NCBI RefSeq assembly: GCF_000196855.1
Contig: NC_014319.1
Location: 1,798,001 to 1,862,000 of the forward strand
Source of the DNA: Leuconostoc gasicomitatum LMG 18811
GTDB taxonomy: Bacteria > Bacillota > Bacilli > Lactobacillales > Lactobacillaceae
Length of the DNA: 64,000 bases
Direction: 5' to 3'
Shown: piece by piece, positions 48,102 through 55,806 of the stretch
Layout: every line of letters begins with the position of its first letter
Numbering within the stretch: the first letter of the stretch is position 1
Position numbers and translations under genes: made by a program
Notes under the pieces: model-generated
The model's input: the letters and a program-made list of their open reading frames with translations, nothing else
The model's database searches: none
What the model was told of the DNA's origin: nothing

Positions 48102-50141
48102 CTAACTTTTCTCTTCAGGTTTAACAATATTCTTAATCTCTATTTGTGTGAGCTTAATTCTACTGCCCTTTCCGCGACTAATAAATAGTGGTACAGTCTC
48201 TTCCAACACATCACTGAAATCTAAACCATAAAAACTACTTGGCTTTACTGTATGTGTTTGCAGCCATAATCGGCCCCCAATAATAAACCGATCCCAAGGA
48301 TGTACATCTGGTAAATTAAGTAAATCTTCATAATTTTGATTTACCATGACATATTTAAAATCACCTATGTTTCCATGCTTTTCAATTGTATATCGTGGAA
48401 ACTGTGGATTAATAATCCCCTGTTTAACCAAATTATTTAATATTTGTTTCAAATAAAGATGAATTTGTGGTTCAACTTTAAAACCAATATTGAATATAAC
48501 ATGAACAATATTTTTGGTACCAAGCATGTCAATAGAATAACTTTTTTCGTATGGATTAACTGCTTCACGCACTGTTACAAACCAATAAATTTCTGCTTTT
48601 TTGGGTTTGGAACCAAACAAGGAATAAATAATTGATCTTTTTAGCTTATAATTTTGATGAATATTAGCAATATAAACTAAATTAGTTGCAAAAACAGGCT
48701 CTTCTTTGTCGTTTGATAAATTAATTAGCTGTTTGCGATAATCTCTTAAAGACAGGTAATCATTTTGTTTAGAGATTTTCTCACGACGTTTATTGCCGTA
48801 ATACCATATCATCATCACGCTTAAGATAACAACCATAATGATTAAAGTTGCATAACCACCATGTATAAATTTACCTAGACTGGCGATCAAAAATACGATT
48901 TCAATGGCACCGAAAACGACAGCAAAAACAATAGCTAGTACTTTCTGTTGATTTTGTTTAATAAACTGATATAACAATACTGTTGTCATTAACATTGTAA
49001 TTGTTATTGAGAGGCCGTAAGCCGCTTCCATATTGTGTGATGTCTGAAATGACCAAACTATAAGCAATCCAATTATGCAAAGAATCCAGTTAACCGTTCC
49101 GATGTACATTTGTCCCCTTGCTTCACTAGGATAAAAAGTGTGTAATCTTGGAATCACCTTTAAATGAATTGCTTCACTCACTAACGTATACGCGCCAGAA
49201 ATTAATGCCTGCGAAGCAATAATAGCAGCTAAAGTAGCTAAAATGACCCCAAACAAACGCCAACTACTAGGCAAAATTTCAAAGAAAGGATTCGATATTT
49301 GTTTTAATAAGTTAGATTGCTGTGTATGGGACATAATCCAAGCACCCTGACCCATATAATTCAAAATTAGCATACTATATACAAATGGCCAACTAATATA
49401 AATATTTTGCTTTCCCACATGCCCCATATCAGAATATAACGCTTCAGCACCAGTCGTAGCCAAAAAGACACTCCCTAAAATGAAAATACCTGTTTTGTTT
49501 TCTGGGCTTACCAAAACTGCGATAGCATAAGTTGGTGACAATGCTTTTAAAATAGACATATCATTAAATATATTGATGAATCCAAAAAAACCAATAAATA
49601 CAAACCAAACTAACATTATCGGTCCGAAAATGTTCCCAATTTTTTTCGTGCCAACCTTTTGAAACGTAAATATAATCAACAATAGAACTGATACAACAAT
49701 AATGACCAAGGGTTGATTGTTTGGAAACAATATTGGACCAATCTTTTGATTTTTTAAGCCTTCAATTGCAGTGGTAACAGTAATTGCTGGGGTTAATGTC
49801 CCATCAGCTAGCAATGCTGATCCGCCAATCAAAGCAGGAATGAGCAACCATTTTTTATTGGCATTTTTAACACGACTATATAAGGCAAAAATGCCACCTT
49901 CACCATGATTATCAGCTCTTAGTGCGACCAATACGTATTTAATCGTCGTGATTAACATCAACGTCCAAAACACAAGTGATACTGAACCAATAACAAAATC
50001 ATTTAAGTGTTGTGTACTTCGGGCACTGTTTAAAATAGAATTCATTGTATACAGTGGTGACGTACCAATATCACCATAAACAATTCCTAGCGTAATTAAA
50101 GCGCCTGCCGAAGACCATTTTTTTTGCTTTTCAATAGTCAT
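48102..50141 (-). CDS. kup: KUP-type potassium uptake protein
   Basis: A 679-residue transporter with about 12 membrane helices in the first 440 residues and a cytosolic C-terminal domain. LGIVYGDIGTSPLYTMNSI, RADNHGEGGIFALYS and ALLADGTLTPAITVTTAIEGL are the family signatures. ATG 50141. It imports K+ with protons. Confidence 0.95.
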   Translation of the reverse strand: MTIEKQKKWSSAGALITLGIVYGDIGTSPLYTMNSILNSARSTQHLNDFVIGSVSLVFWTLMLITTIKYVLVALRADNHGEGGIFALYSRVKNANKKWLLIPALIGGSALLADGTLTPAITVTTAIEGLKNQKIGPILFPNNQPLVIIVVSVLLLIIFTFQKVGTKKIGNIFGPIMLVWFVFIGFFGFINIFNDMSILKALSPTYAIAVLVSPENKTGIFILGSVFLATTGAEALYSDMGHVGKQNIYISWPFVYSMLILNYMGQGAWIMSHTQQSNLLKQISNPFFEILPSSWRLFGVILATLAAIIASQALISGAYTLVSEAIHLKVIPRLHTFYPSEARGQMYIGTVNWILCIIGLLIVWSFQTSHNMEAAYGLSITITMLMTTVLLYQFIKQNQQKVLAIVFAVVFGAIEIVFLIASLGKFIHGGYATLIIMVVILSVMMIWYYGNKRREKISKQNDYLSLRDYRKQLINLSNDKEEPVFATNLVYIANIHQNYKLKRSIIYSLFGSKPKKAEIYWFVTVREAVNPYEKSYSIDMLGTKNIVHVIFNIGFKVEPQIHLYLKQILNNLVKQGIINPQFPRYTIEKHGNIGDFKYVMVNQNYEDLLNLPDVHPWDRFIIGGRLWLQTHTVKPSSFYGLDFSDVLEETVPLFISRGKGSRIKLTQIEIKNIVKPEEKS

Positions 50142-50476
50142 GTCAACATTCCCCCATTTTTGATTATCATTTATGAAGTATTATCCCACACTTGAATTAA
50201 TAAAGCATTACATTCTATCTGTATCAAGTCGATTGCAATTTTAGTGGAGTTTGTCAGTTATTTACGTTGTTAATTTGATATTTCTAATGCCTTTGCAGTA
50301 AGCAATAGTAAGAATAGTGAAGTTTAGGTAATATCTCAATGATAGCACGTTCGTGAGATGATAAACTAGAAGACATACACGGCAGAAATTCTCTTTTTTA
50401 TGTTATGCGTTCGATTTAATTTTATAATATGTGTATAATCTAATTAACAACACATTTTATATTAATGGAGTAAAGT
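50142..50476. other. Divergent promoter region between kup and hicDH
   Basis: No gene is seen. A TATAAT (near 50433) lies about 40 bases before the hicDH start with a weak -35; otherwise AT-rich sequence without strong structure. Confidence 0.4.
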
Positions 50477-51391
50477 ATGCGAAAAATTGGTATTGTAGGT
50501 ATTGGACACGTTGGGTCTACAGTCGCCCATATTATTATTGCGCAAGGTTTGGCTGACGAATTAATTTTGGTAGATAAAAACACTGCCAAGCTCGCAGCAG
50601 ATGAATTGGATTTTCGTGATGCTGCGAGTCTATTGCGCAATCATGTCACTGTTTATGCGGGCACTGCTAATGATTTAGCGGATGCAGATCTTGTCATTTC
50701 AGCACTTGGACATATTGACTTAATTAAACCGGGTGGTGATCGATTCACTGAATTAAAAGCGAACACACCTGAAGTACAACAAGTTGGCAATGATTTGAAA
50801 AAAGTAGGCTTCAATGGCGTGTTAATTGTTATTTCAAACCCCGTTGATGTCATTACAGGTATGTATCAAAAATTTACCGGCTTACCTACAAATCAAGTAT
50901 TCGGCACAGGTACTTATCTTGATACGGCACGTCTCAAGCGTGTACTTGGTGAAGCTTTAGACGTTGATCCCCGTAGTGTTAAAGGCTATATGCTGGGAGA
51001 ACACGGTGACTCCCAATTTGCTGCTTGGTCAACTGTACAAATTCTAGGCCAAGATATTCAAACTTTAGTTTCACGGTACAACCTGGACCTTGATAAAATT
51101 GCTAATGACGCCAGAGTTGGTGGTTTTACCGTTTTTAATGGCAAAAAATATACAAATTTTGCCATTGCTCATGCTGCCGTATCCTTAGCACAACTCGTTC
51201 TATCTGATGCACGAAGTGAAGCGATTGTCTCCCACTACGATGACAAATTTAAGAGTTATATTTCAACACCCGCCATTATTGGTCGTGGTGGTGTTGTTCA
51301 AACATTTAATTTACCACTCACGTCAGATGAAGAAACTGCGCTACAACACTCAGCAGATGCCATCTCTGAAAAAACGATAGATTATTTGTAA
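50477..51391 (+). CDS. L-2-hydroxyisocaproate dehydrogenase (lactate dehydrogenase superfamily)
   Basis: A 304-residue NAD-dependent 2-hydroxyacid dehydrogenase. GIVGIGHVGSTVAH (cofactor loop), DLKKVGFNGVLIVISNPVDVIT, GTYLDTARLKRVLGEALDVDPRSVKGYMLGEHGDSQFAAWS with catalytic His and Arg. The active-site loop reads GHIDLIKPGGDRF, longer and unlike the GxxQKPGETR of lactate dehydrogenases, and matches the Weissella L-HicDH plan, so branched 2-oxo acids are the likely substrates. GGAG precedes the ATG. Confidence 0.85.
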   Translation: MRKIGIVGIGHVGSTVAHIIIAQGLADELILVDKNTAKLAADELDFRDAASLLRNHVTVYAGTANDLADADLVISALGHIDLIKPGGDRFTELKANTPEVQQVGNDLKKVGFNGVLIVISNPVDVITGMYQKFTGLPTNQVFGTGTYLDTARLKRVLGEALDVDPRSVKGYMLGEHGDSQFAAWSTVQILGQDIQTLVSRYNLDLDKIANDARVGGFTVFNGKKYTNFAIAHAAVSLAQLVLSDARSEAIVSHYDDKFKSYISTPAIIGRGGVVQTFNLPLTSDEETALQHSADAISEKTIDYL

Positions 51392-51585
51392 AGAGCACTT
51401 TCATACATTTTGAAAATAAAGAGATTTTCTTATCAATTCCTGATCGTTCGTAGAAAAAAAGTCAAAATAGTACTACCAAACATCCTTAAAACATATGATC
51501 TAATTTGTATTCTCTAGATGTATAAACATTGGCAACAGGTTGCACTGTTTCTGAATATTAATTCTCATCGATTGCCCACCCGATT

Positions 51586-51663
51586 TTGGATGTAGCCAAG
51601 TATATTAATTGGTTCAACAACGAAAGAATCAGTCTTGCCAAGCGAAAAATGAAAGTGGCCTAA
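51586..51663 (+). pseudogene. Transposase C-terminal remnant
   Basis: A short open stretch reads AKYINWFNNERISLAKRK before a stop, like the C-terminal YINYYNNxRI segment of IS3/IS150-type integrase domains. No start and no partner fragments were found. Confidence 0.45.
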
Positions 51664-51731
51664 TCAGTTCAGCCCTAGATAAAAAGCAGTCCGAATGATT
51701 GACTTATGAGCAATCTAAGAACCCCTGAGTT

Positions 51732-52008
51732 GATGACATATAAAATTGTGTTGCAAACTAAGCGATTACAAAAGGTCCTGTTACAGAACCAGATATCAGT
51801 AATTTTGCCGGTACCATTAGTGGTCATAATGCGGACAGAGGAATATTTGTAACGACTTCTACCTATACAAATGATGCTGTCAGTAGATCACGTCAAGGCG
51901 CTAATTTAATTATTTTGGTTGATGGTGGATTTATTATTTGAACATAGAATAGGCATTAGCGAAAAAACAGTCGTTGTTATCAATGCAAAAATGTTTCCAA
52001 AAGATTAA
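51732..52008 (+). pseudogene. Mrr-type restriction endonuclease, C-terminal remnant
   Basis: Three short frames in order read IVLQTKRLQK, then GPVTEPDISNFAGTISGHNA followed by DRGIFVTTSTYTNDA, then EHRIGISEKTVVVINA to a stop at 52008. This is the Mrr_cat core (QxK motif then the GHNADRGIFVTTS block) with two frameshifts and no N-terminal domain. Mrr proteins cut modified DNA; this copy is dead. It marks the left part of the defence island. Confidence 0.7.
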
Positions 52009-52105
52009 TATACAATCTTGAAAACACGACTGGGTTACGACTAAAAATAAATATATCAGGTGATAAAGGTAGTTGAATTCCTATGGGTTATACAATTATG
52101 ACAAA

Positions 52106-52131
52106 CAAAAAGACCCCCTAAGTAAGGAGGA
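52106..52131 (-). terminator. Terminator of type I toxin mRNA
   Basis: On the minus strand CCTCC / GGGGG (5 bp, one G-U) with a 7-base loop, then TCTTTTT, just past the toxin stop. Confidence 0.65.
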
Positions 52132-52135
52132 TATT

Positions 52136-52240
52136 TTAACGATCATTAAGATCATCAAAATAACGTTTAATTGCGAACGTCACAACAGTACCACATATCG
52201 CGTTGAACAATTGTGTTAGTTCTTGGAAGAAATATATCAT
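52136..52240 (-). CDS. Small hydrophobic peptide, candidate type I toxin
   Basis: A 34-residue peptide begins MIYFFQELTQLFNAICG and ends KRYFDDLNDR: one likely membrane span and a charged tail, as in Fst/Ldr/Hol_Tox-like toxins. AAGGAGG is 8 bases before the ATG. A promoter (TTAGTA, 16 bases, TATACT, 52291-52318 minus) and a terminator frame it as one short mRNA. A divergent small RNA gene carries an imperfect copy of its 5' region in antisense sense. Family not recognised. Confidence 0.65.
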   Translation of the reverse strand: MIYFFQELTQLFNAICGTVVTFAIKRYFDDLNDR

Positions 52241-52303
52241 GGAGTTTCACCTCCTTGCCATTGCGTATAGTAGGAAACAACAGCTTTTTAAGTATATCAT
52301 GTT

Positions 52304-52332
52304 TTGAAATAATACTAATATAATGCTATAAT
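52304..52332 (+). promoter_or_regulatory. Promoter of candidate antitoxin RNA
   Basis: TTGAAA (52304-52309), 17 bases, TATAAT (52327-52332); a near-consensus promoter, much stronger than that of the divergent toxin, as expected for an antitoxin RNA. Confidence 0.75.
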
Positions 52333-52338
52333 ATAGGC

Positions 52339-52409
52339 AGGAAGAAATACATGGAGATTAACCTCTCTAGTAAAAAGGGCTAGTGCGTAGGAACACCAGC
52401 TCTTTTTTA
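52339..52409 (+). ncRNA. Candidate antisense antitoxin RNA
   Basis: About 70 nucleotides between a strong promoter and a terminator (GGGCTAGTG / CACCAGCTC, one mismatch, then T6). Its sequence is an imperfect repeat of the plus strand at 52228-52287, so the RNA is complementary to the toxin mRNA over the ribosome site and start codon (CATGGAGATTAACCTC against the toxin's GAGGTGAAACTCCATG) and over the toxin 5' end. No open frame with a ribosome site is present. Confidence 0.65.
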
Positions 52410-52533
52410 TTATTCCTAATGAACTGTTCCTGAATTAACAGTCCGTATTCAACTCATTTCAATCGTTTTGCTGACGAATTATTTTGCTTAATTAGTATAA
52501 GGAGCAATTTAAATACAACAAGAGGCTTAAATT

Positions 52534-52719
52534 ATGACTAATAAAAATATTTTTGAACAATTGTTTTTGAAAGCTGAACAAACGAACTTACAAGTATTAA
52601 TGGATAATGCTTTAAACGAAAAAGGTCCCTATAAGAAAAAAGTCTTACATGCAATTTACACGTATGCGCTGGATAAGAAACAAGACGAACTACTTAAAAA
52701 TAAAGAATTTGTAATTTAA
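52534..52719 (+). CDS. Small soluble protein, unknown
   Basis: A 61-residue, mostly helical, charged protein starting MTNKNIFEQLFLKAEQTNLQ. A GAGG lies 9 bases before the ATG. It is followed 15 bases later by a single-span membrane peptide, so the two look like one small operon. Not recognised; an immunity or TA role is possible but unsupported. Confidence 0.5.
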   Translation: MTNKNIFEQLFLKAEQTNLQVLMDNALNEKGPYKKKVLHAIYTYALDKKQDELLKNKEFVI

Positions 52720-52734
52720 AAAGAAAGACAGTTT

Positions 52735-52839
52735 ATGTTTTCAATAATAGTTGAAATAGTCCTGTTTATATTAGATCTATTGGCAAACTACTTGTGGAAC
52801 AGCGCTGCACGCAAAAAAGAGCAATCAAAGAACAAGTAA
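52735..52839 (+). CDS. 34-residue single-span membrane peptide, unknown
   Basis: MFSIIVEIVLFILDLLANYL begins a 34-residue peptide with one membrane span and a basic tail (ARKKEQSKNK). AGAAAGA upstream is a weak ribosome site. It directly follows the 61-residue gene. Too short for gene finders. Confidence 0.5.
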   Translation: MFSIIVEIVLFILDLLANYLWNSAARKKEQSKNK

Positions 52840-52985
52840 GTTATTGTTTAGACTCAATTTAATCTAGCTATTTTATACTTAGTCCATAGTCAATCAAATG
52901 ACTATTCTTTTCTCTCCCTAAATTTTTTCATACCCACATATTCTCTCTCAAATCAAAAAGACACCCTCTCTCCCATGAAGTGAAC

Positions 52986-53036
52986 CCAATAACTTGGACA
53001 GAATAAAAAATCTGTTCAGAAAGTTATTGGGTTTTT
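52986..53036 (+). terminator. Terminator-like hairpin in the IS end, copy 2
   Basis: The same CCCAATAACTT / AAGTTATTGGG stem with TTTTT as in copy 1, directly before the orfA ATG. Confidence 0.6.
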
Positions 53037-53038
53037 CT

Positions 53039-53497
53039 ATGTCAAAATATTCAAATGAATTTAAATTAATGGTCGTCAAGGAATGGCTCTCGGGTGCCAA
53101 GGGTTCAACTGAATTAGTCCAAAAATATGGCATCGGTAGTGATTATATGATTCGCGAATGGCGAGACGAGTATTTTCTGACGGGTTCAATTGGTTCTACA
53201 AACCACAAAACCTATACGCCTGAATTCAAAATGCAGGTCATTAATTATTATCTTTCAGGACACTCATGTTCTGAGACGTCACGTCATTTTGCCGTCTTTC
53301 CTGGCACAACGATTGCTAATTGGTTGAGCGCCTACCGCATTTTCGGTTACAATGGGTTAAAACCTAAACCGAAAGGCAGACAACCAACTATGGGACGCAA
53401 ACGCATTCGTCCACTCACACCAGAACAACAAGAACTCGCTGACTTGAAGCAAGAGAATTATCAGTTAAGCATGGAAAATGCTGTGTTACTGTGGTAG
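53039..53497 (+). pseudogene. IS3-family OrfA, copy 2, truncated by 20-base insertion
   Basis: The frame starts MSKYSNEFKLMVVKEWLSG and ends early after QENYQLSMENAVLLW. Compared with copy 1 and with the expected MENAVL-KKLKALV, 20 bases (about 53488-53507) are inserted between TTA and AAAAAATTA, shifting the frame by two. The missing coil would block OrfAB fusion through the usual site, although the orfB frame now overlaps orfA over 20 bases. Residues 20-90 differ much from copy 1. Confidence 0.75.
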
Positions 53498-54410
53498 GCA
53501 ACGCGTACAAAAAATTAAAAGCCTTAGTGGATCAACGAACCGAGAAAAACAAACGGTAGTAACGTCACTAAGGCGGACTAAATCCTTTAAATTAGCTGAC
53601 TTATTGACGCTGATTGGTTTGAAACGCAGTACCTATTATTATCTAGAAGCTCATCCACTCAATATGTCATCAGACAACAAAATAGCGGACGTAATCCGTC
53701 AAATTAAGTCACCACAATTCCAAACCGAATATGGGTATCGTCGCGTGACAACGTTGTTGCACGATCAAGGTTATTTAGTGAACCATAAGCGCGTTCTGCG
53801 GATTATGCGCCAAAACGTACTCCTCAGCACCACATATAACACACGTAAACGCCGCTATAATTCCTATCGCAGCACAGTAGGTCGGATTGCCGAACGTGTC
53901 ATTAAACGCGACTTTCAAGCTGACGCACCTTACCAAAAGATCGTCACAGACGTCACTGAAATGCAATTAAACGATCATAATAAAGCTTATTTGACGGCGT
54001 TTGTCGATTTATATGCAGGCGAAGTCCTGTCGTATCATTTAGCCAAAACACCAACCATGACGCTTGTCATGCGGCCATTAAAAGCATTGTCAAAGCATCG
54101 TGGGGCTATTATTCATAGTGATCAGGGATTCCATTATCAGACACCGCTGTTTATTAACACGTTAAAGGATTTTGGCATGACGCAAAGCATGAGCCGTAAA
54201 TCAACACCAGTCGACAATGCACCAATTGAGAATTTTTTCCATATTTTGAAAGCTAATATCGTGCATCATAAACAGTATCAATCGTTTCACGATTTCAAAG
54301 TGGTCGTGGATGACTTTATCAATTATTACAACAATCACCGTATCAAACAAAAACTCAATGGTTTGTCGCCGGTTCAATATCGGCAACTCACCACTGAGTC
54401 TGTTAGTTAA
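53478..54410 (+). CDS. IS3-family OrfB integrase, copy 2
   Basis: The integrase domain is complete: TYYYLEAHP start region, catalytic DVTEM, HSDQGFHY and NAPIENFF, then NYYNNHRIKQKLNGLSP. Only a handful of residues differ from copy 1. The likely functional part begins at about 53597 (DLLTLIGLKRS); the listed start is an ATG in the overlap with orfA. Independent expression is uncertain. Confidence 0.85.
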   Translation: MLCYCGRQRVQKIKSLSGSTNREKQTVVTSLRRTKSFKLADLLTLIGLKRSTYYYLEAHPLNMSSDNKIADVIRQIKSPQFQTEYGYRRVTTLLHDQGYLVNHKRVLRIMRQNVLLSTTYNTRKRRYNSYRSTVGRIAERVIKRDFQADAPYQKIVTDVTEMQLNDHNKAYLTAFVDLYAGEVLSYHLAKTPTMTLVMRPLKALSKHRGAIIHSDQGFHYQTPLFINTLKDFGMTQSMSRKSTPVDNAPIENFFHILKANIVHHKQYQSFHDFKVVVDDFINYYNNHRIKQKLNGLSPVQYRQLTTESVS

Positions 54411-54474
54411 TTAATTCTATTTTGTCCAACTATTGGGGTTCACTTCAAAGAGACATTCTCTGCAATAATATTTA

Positions 54475-54500
54475 AATCCACACATTTTCGTGTGGATTTG
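54475..54500. terminator. Hairpin between IS copy 2 and gajB-like gene
   Basis: AAATCCACAC / GTGTGGATTT stem with a 6-base loop, T-rich after. It lies some 170 bases past the end of the minus-strand helicase gene and could end that operon. Confidence 0.55.
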
Positions 54501-54669
54501 TTAATCTACGTGAAGTAAAATTTATTGATACTGGGCGATTGTCATCGTACTTTTTAAATGTAATAACCTTAACACCTGAGAATAGTAACTACTTGCTTTT
54601 TTCCTCAGATGATATCAGATATACCGTTTCAGTTAATTACAAACTTATAATAAAAATTGATTGCATTAT

Positions 54670-55806
54670 TTAGCTAATATTATGATAAATATTCCAAATT
54701 TTTTTTGGCACAATGTAAACATTTCCAGAACTTCTCGTAAGCGCCACATAAAGTTGATTTCGTATTTTATCACCCAATATACTTGCACTCCAATCATCAT
54801 TGCAGATATCTTTTAAATTATCCGTTAATACCACAATAGTTTGTTTGTATGTGTCACCTTTTGAATACGACCAATTAACGATCTGATAATTTTCTATGTT
54901 AATCGCCTTTAATGTACTACTTGGATAATAAAGTATTTTTGTATTTGTCAATAAATCATTATTCAGTTGCGCAGGATCTTGAATTATTTTTAAAGTATTA
55001 CGCTTTTTGGCATTAGGTGATTCCAGATTAGTATTAAAATCAATATCAAATTTTTTTCGTATGAATCTAGAAACGTCAGGAGTCACACGCCAAGATGCCT
55101 TTAAAGTAACTGTATCCAATTCAATAGTCTTACCAAATATTGTTTTTAATAAGCCTCTCAGATCTTCTATATTGTGTAAGCTACTTAATTTACTTGTAGA
55201 TTTCTGAGTTGATTGACTTACACCAGATTGAAGGAAATCCCCGACTAAAACAAAGTGAATATTTTTTTTGGTTAGTTTCATCAAATTAACCAATATATCG
55301 AATTCTGGTCCAGTTAAATCTTGGTATTCGTCTACAATGATTATATCAACAAATGTTTTCAGCTGCCTTAATACCAAGTCTTTAAATTCTTTATTTTCTT
55401 TCAAATTAATTTTGACTAAAGTTGACATACGACTTAGATACATACGATTATATTTATCAAGATAGTGCCTATAATTATCTTGTTTAAAATATTTTGGATT
55501 GTACTTTTTATTAATAAACACTTTTGGTGGCAATGCTGTTGTGAATTCGCCTTTGTATCTAGATATTCCGCTTGGTACCATTTTGGATATAAAAGGTTTT
55601 AAACACCAGTCAATCAAAAATTTAGAAAACGTTGATACTGAGCATTTTTCCAATGTTTGTTTTGAATCAATGAGTCCTTTACGAATATTTTCAACATTTC
55701 CATTAGTATATGTCAAAAAAAGATATCTTTTCATTGAGTCAAGATCATTGGTAATATGGTATGTTTTTCCAGCTCCAGCCACCGCTTGAATTATTTTATG
55801 AACCAT
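54670..55806 (-). CDS. gajB: UvrD-like helicase, Gabija GajB-like
   Basis: A 378-residue superfamily 1 helicase-like protein: Walker A AVAGAGKT (residues 8-15), motif Ia-like FLTYTNGNVENIRKG, motif II VDEYQD (158-163), GDFLQSG, and motif VI-like QLYVALTRSSGNVYIV near the end. It is shorter than the described GajB proteins (close to 500 residues). It overlaps the OLD-nuclease gene by 16 bases with its own GAGG site, the Gabija gene order. In Gabija the helicase-like subunit joins a GajA tetramer and senses DNA ends or nucleotide loss. Confidence 0.8.
   Translation of the reverse strand: MVHKIIQAVAGAGKTYHITNDLDSMKRYLFLTYTNGNVENIRKGLIDSKQTLEKCSVSTFSKFLIDWCLKPFISKMVPSGISRYKGEFTTALPPKVFINKKYNPKYFKQDNYRHYLDKYNRMYLSRMSTLVKINLKENKEFKDLVLRQLKTFVDIIIVDEYQDLTGPEFDILVNLMKLTKKNIHFVLVGDFLQSGVSQSTQKSTSKLSSLHNIEDLRGLLKTIFGKTIELDTVTLKASWRVTPDVSRFIRKKFDIDFNTNLESPNAKKRNTLKIIQDPAQLNNDLLTNTKILYYPSSTLKAINIENYQIVNWSYSKGDTYKQTIVVLTDNLKDICNDDWSASILGDKIRNQLYVALTRSSGNVYIVPKKIWNIYHNIS

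Larger units (their letters stand above)
52976..54447 (+). mobile_element. IS3-family insertion sequence, copy 2 (about 1472 bp)
   Basis: Both ends read TGAAGTGAACCC inward, followed by CAATAACTTGG (left) or CCAATAGTTGG (right). No clear target duplication flanks it. It is 23 bases longer than copy 1: 20 from an insertion in orfA and 3 from an extra codon. OrfB is almost the same as in copy 1 while the first half of orfA differs strongly. Confidence 0.85.

Noticed and set aside
52940-54480. Target-site duplication around IS copy 2
   Set aside because: Flanks (CCA and AAG) do not match for any reasonable choice of ends, so no duplication is claimed.
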